Origin: Actinomadura sp. KC216
GTDB taxonomy: Bacteria; Actinomycetota; Actinomycetes; Streptosporangiales; Streptosporangiaceae
DNA: 36,880 bases
Assembly (NCBI RefSeq): GCF_004348535.1
Contig: NZ_SMJX01000057.1
Span: 1 to 36,880, forward strand
Reading direction: 5' to 3'
A program made the translations under genes and the position numbers. Below are positions 31,247 to 36,880 of the stretch, one piece after another. The notes beneath the pieces were generated by a model, which searched no databases, was not told the DNA's origin, and worked only from the letters and a program-made list of their open reading frames with translations. How positions within the stretch are numbered: position 1 is the first letter of the stretch; every line of letters begins with the position of its first letter.

Positions 31247-32148
31247 CGCTGACCGCGAGCTACGAGCGCTGCCGCCGCCTCAACGCCCGGCACGGACGCT
31301 CGTTCTACCTGGCCACGCTGCTGCTTCCGGCGTGGAAGCGCCGGCATGTGCACGCGCTGTACGGGTTCGCCCGCCACGTCGACGACATCGTCGACGAGTG
31401 CGGTCCCGCCGGCGCGGCAAGACGGGCCGCGGCGCTCGACGCCGTGACCCGCCGGCTGGACGCCGCCACGGCGGGCGAGCCGACGGGCGACCCGGTGCTG
31501 CCCGCGTTCGTGCACACCGTGCGGTCCTTCGGCGTCGAGCGTGCGGACATCGACGCGTTCCTGGCCTCGATGCGCAGCGACCTGACCGTGACCCGCTACG
31601 CCACCTACGAAGACCTGCTCGCCTACATGGAAGGGTCGGCCGCCGCCGTCGGGCTCATGATGCTTCCCGTCCTGGAGACCGTGCCGGGCGCCGAGCAGGC
31701 CGCGCGGGAGCCCGCCCGGGAGCTCGGACGCGCGTTTCAGCTCACCAACTTCATCCGGGACGTCGCCGAGGACCTGGAGCGGGGCCGTATCTACCTGCCC
31801 CAGGAGGACCTGGCCCGGTTCGGCGTGACCGAGGCCGACCTCGCCCGCGGCGCCTGTACCGGGGCCGTGCGCCGGCTCGTCGCCTTCGAGAGTCTCCGGG
31901 CCCGCGGCCACTACCGCCGCGCCCTGCACGGCGTGAAGCTGCTGACACCGTCCTCCCGTCCCTGCATCCGCGCCGCGTACGAGCTGTACGGCGCCATCCT
32001 GGGCCAGATCGCCGCAGCCGGCCACGACGTGCTGACCGCGCGGGCCCGCGTGCCCCGCCGGCGGCGCGCCGCGATCTACGCGCGGCACCTGCTGGGGGCG
32101 TCCGCCGCAAGCCGGGCCGAGCGGAGCGTCCCCGCCGGGACGCGCTGA
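31243..32148 (+). CDS. crtB: Phytoene/squalene synthase (CrtB-type)
   Basis: A 301-residue all-alpha prenyl synthase, MTLTASYERCRRLNARHGRS onward. The first Asp-rich motif is ARHVDDIVDE; the second is FQLTNFIRDVAEDLERGRIY, both intact for Mg-diphosphate binding. YATYEDLLAYMEGSAAAVGL is also typical. It joins two prenyl diphosphates head to head to form the colourless carotenoid precursor (phytoene if GGPP is used). The ATG overlaps the crtI stop by four bases and the next gene starts one base after its stop, so the three are co-translated. No prenyl diphosphate synthase (crtE) is visible within the window. Confidence 0.93.
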   Translation: MTLTASYERCRRLNARHGRSFYLATLLLPAWKRRHVHALYGFARHVDDIVDECGPAGAARRAAALDAVTRRLDAATAGEPTGDPVLPAFVHTVRSFGVERADIDAFLASMRSDLTVTRYATYEDLLAYMEGSAAAVGLMMLPVLETVPGAEQAAREPARELGRAFQLTNFIRDVAEDLERGRIYLPQEDLARFGVTEADLARGACTGAVRRLVAFESLRARGHYRRALHGVKLLTPSSRPCIRAAYELYGAILGQIAAAGHDVLTARARVPRRRRAAIYARHLLGASAASRAERSVPAGTR

Positions 32149-32149
32149 G

Positions 32150-33124
32150 ATGGCCGGCCGACGGACCCCGGTCGTGCTGGACGCGATGGGCGGCGACCAC
32201 GGGCCCGCCGAGACGGTGCCGGGAGCGCTGGCGGCGTGCCGCGAGCACGGGGTGCCGGTGGTCCTGGTGGGGCGGGCCGGCGAGATCCACCGGTGGTTGC
32301 GGCGGCACGGCGCCACCGGTGAGGTGGACGTGCGGCACGCGGACGACGTCGTCCGCATGACCGAACGGGGCGCTCGCACCGCGTCCCGCCGGACGTCGAG
32401 CCTGATGGTGGGCTGCGAGCTGGCCAGGCGCGAGGGACTGCCGTTCGTCTCGGCCGGATCCACCGGGGCGGTGGTGGCCTGCGCCGTCCGCACCTTCGGG
32501 CGGCGCGAGGGGGTGCGGCGTCCGGCGCTCGCCGTGGCGCTTCCGACGATGTCCGGTTCCACCGTGCTGATCGACGCGGGCGGGACCGCCGACCCGACGG
32601 CGGAGATGCTCGCGCAGTTCGCGACGCTCGGCGCCGGCTACGCGCGCGACGTCCTCGGCGTCCGCGACCCGGCGGTCGGCCTGCTGTCCATCGGTGCCGA
32701 GCCGGGCAAGGGCAACCGGCTCGCCCGGGACGCCGCCCGGCTGCTCCCGGACCTGCCGGTCCGTTTCCGCGGCAACGTCGAAGGACACGACGTCCTGGCG
32801 GGAACCGTCGACGTGGTCGTGACCGACGGGTTCACCGGGAACATCGTGCTGAAGAACATCGAGGGCTGCGTCCGCACCGTCCTGGGCTTGGCGGCCCGCG
32901 CCGGGATCGCCGACGCCGGGCCGCTAGAGGAGGTCGCGCGGCTGTACGCGGCCGACACTCACGGGGGTGCCGCGCTGCTGGGGCTGGCCGGGACGGTCGT
33001 GGTCTCGCACGGCTCCTCGGGTGCGGCCGCCATCGCGCGTGCGTGCGTGGTGGCGCGCGACCTGGCCGCAGGGGAGACGCCCGCCCCGGTGAACGGTCAT
33101 CGCGCGGCAGGGCGGGCCACGTGA
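32150..33124 (+). CDS. plsX: PlsX-like phosphate acyltransferase within the carotenoid operon
   Basis: A 324-residue PlsX-family protein: VVLDAMGGDHGPAETVPGAL at the start, PFVSAGSTGAVVACAVRTFG, LLSIGAEPGKGNRLARDAAR, and GNVEGHDVLAGTVDVVVTDG followed by FTGNIVLKNIEG. PlsX converts acyl-ACP to acyl-phosphate, the donor for PlsY. It normally sits with fatty-acid or ribosomal-protein L32 genes, but here it directly follows crtB (one base gap), with its mate plsY 700 bases on. This location suggests a second copy devoted to carotenoid acylation, or to supplying local acyl-phosphate. The stop lies five bases from the convergent crtA-like gene. Function as PlsX is likely; pathway role is inferred. 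Confidence 0.9.
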   Translation: MAGRRTPVVLDAMGGDHGPAETVPGALAACREHGVPVVLVGRAGEIHRWLRRHGATGEVDVRHADDVVRMTERGARTASRRTSSLMVGCELARREGLPFVSAGSTGAVVACAVRTFGRREGVRRPALAVALPTMSGSTVLIDAGGTADPTAEMLAQFATLGAGYARDVLGVRDPAVGLLSIGAEPGKGNRLARDAARLLPDLPVRFRGNVEGHDVLAGTVDVVVTDGFTGNIVLKNIEGCVRTVLGLAARAGIADAGPLEEVARLYAADTHGGAALLGLAGTVVVSHGSSGAAAIARACVVARDLAAGETPAPVNGHRAAGRAT

Positions 33125-33129
33125 ACGGG

Positions 33130-33849
33130 TCACGCCCGCCCGGGGCGCAGCGGATCGCGGCCGTCCCAGGCGCCCTGGCTCCCGAACGGGATGAAACGCG
33201 CGAAGAGCTCCTCGCTGTACCAGCGTTCGCGGCGGACGCGTCCGATGACGTCGCGGTGCGCGGCCCCGTCATGGGCGAAGCGGCGGATGGCCGGCTCGCC
33301 GTCCCACAGCGAGAACGTCGCCTGCCGGGCCAGCGGCCACTCGCCCGCACCGATCGAGGCGATGCAGCCCTCCTGGCGATGCAGCAGGCGGTCCACGTCG
33401 GGGACCGAGCGGTAGAACGCCACCAGCCGCCGAGGGCGGATCGACGCCCTGGTCAGCGCGGCCACCGGCCCGTGCGGCGGCGCGGCCGGACGCACCGCCG
33501 CCCCGGCGAGCGGGTCGTCCCCGCCCCAGCCGCCGCGGGACGTCAGCGGCACGAGGCGGACATGCCAGGACTCCTCGGCCTCGTCGCGCCAGCGCGCCGC
33601 CACCGGCGAGCGTTCCAAGAAACGCTCCAGCGCCGGCTCGCCGTCCCACACCGCGAACAGCGCCCAGCGGCGCAGGTCGGCGCCCAGGCTCATGGACCGG
33701 CCCCGGCCCGTGCCGAGGAGCCGCCAGAACCGCAGCCCGCCGGTGCCGCGCAGCACCGGACGGTCGAACGCCATGTGCCGCATGGCGTCCAGGCCCGCAT
33801 ATCTGATGAGGTGAAACGAGGCGATGATCCCCGTGCTCGTGGCGGTCAT
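33130..33849 (-). CDS. Spheroidene-monooxygenase-like protein (CrtA family)
   Basis: A 239-residue protein with the family blocks IIASFHLIRYAGLDAMRHMA, LRFWRLLGTGRGRSMSLGAD, RWALFAVWDGEPALERFLER, LTRASIRPRRLVAFYRSVPD and ATFSLWDGEPAIRRFAH. CrtA-type enzymes (ABM-like fold, haem-dependent in characterised cases) insert keto groups into acyclic carotenoids. The location in a carotenoid locus supports oxygenation of the product. The start at ATG 33849 is preceded by CAGGTAG and overlaps the divergent plsY start by 26 bases. The conserved region begins by about residue 8, so a much later start is unlikely. It is the only minus-strand gene inside the first block. Confidence 0.85.
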   Translation of the reverse strand: MTATSTGIIASFHLIRYAGLDAMRHMAFDRPVLRGTGGLRFWRLLGTGRGRSMSLGADLRRWALFAVWDGEPALERFLERSPVAARWRDEAEESWHVRLVPLTSRGGWGGDDPLAGAAVRPAAPPHGPVAALTRASIRPRRLVAFYRSVPDVDRLLHRQEGCIASIGAGEWPLARQATFSLWDGEPAIRRFAHDGAAHRDVIGRVRRERWYSEELFARFIPFGSQGAWDGRDPLRPGRA

Positions 33850-34420
33850 CGGCGGCTACCTGCTCGGCTCGGTGCCGGTCGCGGTGCTCGTCGCACGCGG
33901 CCACGGCTTCGACCCGCGCGACGTCGGCGACCGCAACCCCGGTTTCTGGAACATGATGGAACAGCTCGGCTGGAAGGCAGCCGTACCCGTCTTCGCCGGC
34001 GACATGCTCAAGGGGACGCTGGCCGGGCTGGTCGGGCTGCTGGTGAGCGGGGCCGAGACGGGCACGCTCGGATCGGCGGCCGGCGCGAGCGTCCTGCCGG
34101 TGTACGCCGCCGTGGCCGCGGCGATGATCGGCCACGCCTGGCCGCTGTTCGCCGGGCGGCGGGGCGGACGCTCGATCCTCGCGTTCGCCGGCGGGTTCGC
34201 CGTGATCTGCCCGCCGGCGTTCGCGCTCGGCGTCGCGCTGCTCGTCGTGGGCGCACTGGCCTTGCGCTCGTTCGCGCGGGGCACCCGCCTCGCGGTGTTC
34301 TCCCTGCCGGCGCTACAACTGCTCTTCACACCGGTCGAGCAGGTCGCCGGCACCGGGGCGTTGATGTGCCTCATCGGGCTGCGCTTCGGACAGGCCGCCC
34401 TGGCCGGCCGCCGGGCCTGA
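33824..34420 (+). CDS. PlsY-like acyl-phosphate acyltransferase, divergent motifs
   Basis: A 198-residue multi-pass membrane protein in the PlsY family: MIPVLVAVIGGYLLGSVPVA, then VGDRNPGFWNMMEQLGWKAA and FAGDMLKGTLAGL, HAWPLFAGRRGGRSILAFAG, and several hydrophobic helices. Ordinary PlsY has GSGNPGATN-like and GGKGVAT-like motifs; here they are GDRNPGFWN and RGGRSIL, so phosphate- and acceptor-binding sites differ. PlsY moves the acyl group from acyl-phosphate to glycerol 3-phosphate; this version may use another hydroxyl acceptor, such as a carotenoid glycoside. GAGGTGAAACGAGGCG precedes the ATG. The 3' end overlaps the convergent glycosyltransferase by 50 bases. Confidence 0.82.
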   Translation: MIPVLVAVIGGYLLGSVPVAVLVARGHGFDPRDVGDRNPGFWNMMEQLGWKAAVPVFAGDMLKGTLAGLVGLLVSGAETGTLGSAAGASVLPVYAAVAAAMIGHAWPLFAGRRGGRSILAFAGGFAVICPPAFALGVALLVVGALALRSFARGTRLAVFSLPALQLLFTPVEQVAGTGALMCLIGLRFGQAALAGRRA

Positions 34421-35495
34421 CCGCCGCGCAACCGTAGCGGCGGCCGCGCCAGGTCCGCGCGGGCAGCAGCGCCGACCACGTCAGGCGGACCGCCGCGGCC
34501 ACGTCCAGCAACGGGGACACCACAAGGCCCACGCCCGGACGCGCGTAGCTTTCCCGTAGCGCGGCCAGGAGAAGGAACCGCTGGGCCAGCAGGGCCAGGT
34601 CGAGCGGGCCCGGACATCCTGCCGCCAGCCGCAGGAGCGGCAGCGCGGTGGTCAGCCAAACCACGCCCAGGTCGCCGGCCTGCCGGGCCGCCGAGGTCAC
34701 GTCCCGCAGCGAGATCGACCGGCCCCACTGGCGCCACACGTCGGCGACCGACTCGTGCATGTCCACCTCCAGCAGGGCGCCCGCGTCCCGGAAGGCGACC
34801 CGCCACCCGTCCCGGGCCAGGGAGCGCCCGAGCGCCACATCGTCGGTCAGGTGGCCGCGGACCCGCGCGAACCCGTCCGCCTCGACCATCCGCGCCTTGC
34901 GGAACGCCAGGCACTGGCCGTTGACCAGCAGCCGGTCCGGGGACGTGGCCGACGGCCCGATGGGACCGAACCGGTAGACGAGCGTCGCCAGCAATGACGC
35001 GTGCAGAGCCTGCTCGGCGGGACCGCCGCAGACGAACCGAGGCCCCGCGCTCACCAGGTCATAGGCGTCCAGCAGCGCCGCCAGCTCCGCGCACAACCCC
35101 GTCTTGGGGCGCGTGTCGGCGTCCAGCAGGACCACGAGCGGCCCGGCCGCCGCACGCACACCCTGATGCAAGGCCCACTGCTTGCCGACCCACCCGTCCG
35201 GCAGCGGCGCACCGGCGACGACCGTGGCGCCCAGCCGCCCGGCCAGCTCGGCGGTACCGTCCCGGGACTCGTCGTCCACGACGATCACCTCGCGCACCAC
35301 CGGGTCGGCGAGCAACGGCGCGACACAACCCTCGATGCGCGGCTCCTCGTCACGTGCCGGGATCACCACCGACACCGGCTCAGCCGCGGGCCCGGACGAG
35401 CCCGGTTGCAGCGGCGCGGGCCGGTCCCGTCCGCGCGCCAGCCGCGTGGCCACGGCCGCGGCGGCGACCGCCTGCGCCACGGTCAGCGGCCTCAT
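34371..35495 (-). CDS. Family-2 glycosyltransferase (CrtQ-like), membrane-associated
   Basis: A 374-residue GT2 enzyme. PVSVVIPARDEEPRIEGCVA starts the GT-A fold, VVLLDADTRPKTGL is the DxD metal-binding site, and GHLTDDVALGRSLARDGWRV with MHESVADVWRQWGRSISL gives the ED-like base and the Q/RxxRW-type acceptor motif. DGWVGKQWALHQGVRAA resembles the corresponding block in CrtQ and other carotenoid or lipid GT2 enzymes. Hydrophobic stretches near both ends suggest membrane association. I chose the ATG at 35495, which shares one base with the stop of the preceding desaturase; a GTG at 35504 is the alternative. It probably glycosylates the oxidised carotenoid. Confidence 0.87.
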   Translation of the reverse strand: MRPLTVAQAVAAAAVATRLARGRDRPAPLQPGSSGPAAEPVSVVIPARDEEPRIEGCVAPLLADPVVREVIVVDDESRDGTAELAGRLGATVVAGAPLPDGWVGKQWALHQGVRAAAGPLVVLLDADTRPKTGLCAELAALLDAYDLVSAGPRFVCGGPAEQALHASLLATLVYRFGPIGPSATSPDRLLVNGQCLAFRKARMVEADGFARVRGHLTDDVALGRSLARDGWRVAFRDAGALLEVDMHESVADVWRQWGRSISLRDVTSAARQAGDLGVVWLTTALPLLRLAAGCPGPLDLALLAQRFLLLAALRESYARPGVGLVVSPLLDVAAAVRLTWSALLPARTWRGRRYGCAAVRPGGRPGRPVRSAAR

Positions 35496-36880
35496 CACCT
35501 CCACGCCCTTCCCGCGCGGACGCGGACCTCGGTGAAATCCTCCTCGACCAGGGACGCGACGATCTGCCCGCCCAGGGCGACCAGCGGCAGCCCGCCACCC
35601 GGATGCGCCGCCCCGCCCACCAGGTACAGACCGCGCCGCGGCCCCCGGTTACCGGGCCTGCGGAACGGCGCGAACCGGCCCCGGTAGGCGCTGCCGTAGA
35701 TCGCCCCGCCCCACGCTCCGTACCGGTCCCGCAGATCCGCCGGTGTGAAGGTCTCCACGAACCGCAGCCGCCCGGACAGATCGTGCTCGCGCCGCGCCAG
35801 CAGCTCCAGGACTAGGTCCCGATAGGACTCGACGGACATCGGCCACCGGCTCGGATCCCGGGCGGGGACGTTGACGAGCATCACCCAGTTCTCCGCCCCG
35901 GCGGGCGCCTGCGTCGGGTCGTCCACCGCCGAGCAGCCGATGTAGACGGTGGGGTCCTGCGCCGGTTTCCGGTGCCGGAAGATGTCGTCGAACTCCTGCC
36001 GGTAGTCGGCCGAGAAGACGACGGAATGGTGCGGCATCCCCGGCGTCCTGCCCTCCACACCGGCGAGCAGCAGCAGCACCGACGACGACAGGCCGAGGCC
36101 CGCGATCCGGCGCAGCCTGCGCCGATCGGGTAGCAACCGGCCGTACAGCGCCGCCGCGTCGGCATTGACGACCACGGCGTCCGCCGTCACCCGCTCCCCC
36201 GAGGCCAGCCGCACGCCGGACACCGCCACGCGGTCGGCGATCACCTCGGTCACCTCGGCGCCGGTGCGGACCTCGACCCCCGCCGCCGCCAGCAGCCCGG
36301 CGAGATCCGCGGCGATCCGCGCCAGCCCGCCCGGCACGTACCAGCCGCCCTCACCGTGCTCGATCGCCGGGACGCAGCCCAGCGCGGCCGGCGCCCGGTA
36401 CGGGTCCGACCCCGCGTAGGTCGCGTACCGGCCGACGTACTGGCGCAACCGCGGGTCGCCGAAGAAGCGGCGCGCCAGCCCGTCCAGCGTCCGGCCCGGC
36501 GCGACGGCGAGCAGGTCGCCGATCCGGGCCTGCTCGGGAGGACGGCCCAGCGGCCCGGCGAAGAACGTCCGCCGCGACGCCGCCAAGCAGTCCCGCGCCC
36601 AGCAGTAGAAGGCCAGCCACGCGGACCCCTGTCCGGGGGCCAGCAACTCCACCTGCTCCTCCATCCGGCCCGGATCGCGGAACGCGCGCAGCCACGACCC
36701 GTCGGCGAAGCGGTAACGGCACAACTCGTCCGGCTCAACCATCGCGCAGCCGACCCCCAGGTTCCTGAACAGCCCGGGCATGGTGAGCAGCGACGGGCCG
36801 AGCGAAAACACGAACCCTTCACGCTCGTGCTCGGCCAGCTTCCCGCCGAGCCGGTCGAGCCGCTCGAACAACCGGATCTC
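35495..36880 (-). CDS. Second CrtI/CrtP-type carotenoid desaturase/oxygenase (cut by right edge)
   Basis: At least 461 residues, with the N-terminal FAD GxGxxG motif just beyond the edge. Visible parts are FERLDRLGGKLAEHEREGFV, FSLGPSLLTMPGLFRNLGVG, YVGRYATYAGSDPYRAPAAL, GGWYVPGGLARIAADLAGLL, AVVVNADAAALYGRLLP, and the C-terminal GLYLVGGAAHPGGGLPLVAL with GGQIVASLV. These belong to the CrtI superfamily, closest in style to the CrtN/CrtP/CrtD group (desaturases and terminal-methyl oxidases). Beside a CrtQ-like GT2, a CrtP-like oxidase or a 3,4-desaturase is most likely; which one cannot be told by eye. It is translationally coupled to the glycosyltransferase (TGATG). Confidence 0.87.
   Translation of the reverse strand, partial: EIRLFERLDRLGGKLAEHEREGFVFSLGPSLLTMPGLFRNLGVGCAMVEPDELCRYRFADGSWLRAFRDPGRMEEQVELLAPGQGSAWLAFYCWARDCLAASRRTFFAGPLGRPPEQARIGDLLAVAPGRTLDGLARRFFGDPRLRQYVGRYATYAGSDPYRAPAALGCVPAIEHGEGGWYVPGGLARIAADLAGLLAAAGVEVRTGAEVTEVIADRVAVSGVRLASGERVTADAVVVNADAAALYGRLLPDRRRLRRIAGLGLSSSVLLLLAGVEGRTPGMPHHSVVFSADYRQEFDDIFRHRKPAQDPTVYIGCSAVDDPTQAPAGAENWVMLVNVPARDPSRWPMSVESYRDLVLELLARREHDLSGRLRFVETFTPADLRDRYGAWGGAIYGSAYRGRFAPFRRPGNRGPRRGLYLVGGAAHPGGGLPLVALGGQIVASLVEEDFTEVRVRAGRAWR

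Noticed and set aside
33043-34437. 464-codon plus-strand frame across crtA/plsY
   Set aside because: Shadow frame; crtA-like (minus) and plsY-like (plus, other frame) account for the sequence.

Overview
The window is very GC-rich DNA with strong third-position G/C bias, GGAGG-type ribosome sites and frequent GTG starts. The gene content (actinomycete integrative-element genes, a GntR/KorSA-like regulator, an SCO3933-type protein, actinobacterial hypotheticals) points to a filamentous actinomycete. Order Streptosporangiales (an Actinomadura-like organism) is an inference, not a demonstrated assignment. The mass of decayed mobile DNA would suit a chromosome arm.

Layout. (1) 1-3.8 kb, minus strand: part of an actinomycete integrative/conjugative element, with an FtsK-like transfer ATPase cut by the left edge, an SCO3933-type small protein, a GntR regulator, and a large serine recombinase whose C-terminus is replaced by an RNA-polymerase-alpha-CTD-like helix-hairpin-helix tail; an IS982 remnant abuts it. 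(2) 4.0-7.4 kb, minus: Tat-exported multicopper oxidase, an AhpD-like protein, and a thioesterase with its TetR repressor. (3) 7.6-8.1 kb: IS110 remnant. (4) 8.2-12.9 kb: a probable catabolic operon of three tandem RraA/HMG-aldolase-like genes, an aminotransferase pseudogene and an alpha/beta hydrolase, transcribed divergently from a LysR regulator. (5) 13.0-14.9 kb: Tn3-family transposase relic interrupted by a broken group II intron reverse transcriptase. (6) 14.9-16.1 kb: an intact ArsR-YbaK-cupin operon with a striking palindrome filling the promoter spacer. (7) 16.3-29.6 kb: a gene graveyard with remnants of IS701, IS21, IS5 and IS256, two tyrosine recombinases, MobC, cytochrome oxidase subunit I, a CHAT protein, an ECF sigma factor, an ABM monooxygenase and an SDR. 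A few intact genes survive among them: a PPOX-fold flavoprotein, a nitrilase-family hydrolase, a DUF6196-like protein, an HTH protein and several hypotheticals. (8) 29.7 kb to the right edge: a compact, intact carotenoid locus.

The carotenoid locus is the most interesting part. Phytoene desaturase (crtI) and phytoene synthase (crtB) are followed by a PlsX-like acyl-phosphate synthase, a CrtA-like (spheroidene monooxygenase) protein, a PlsY-like acyltransferase with altered signature motifs, a family-2 glycosyltransferase and a second CrtI-type desaturase/oxygenase that runs off the right edge. The starts and stops overlap or nearly touch throughout. The combination of desaturase, oxygenase, glycosyltransferase and an acyl-phosphate-type acyl donor/transferase pair suggests an oxidised carotenoid that is glycosylated and acylated, analogous in logic to staphyloxanthin but using a PlsX/PlsY route. 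That product is inference.

Most gene calls rest on recognising conserved motifs in the translation. Pseudogene boundaries are approximate because the coding frame has shifted repeatedly. No tRNA, rRNA or CRISPR array was seen.
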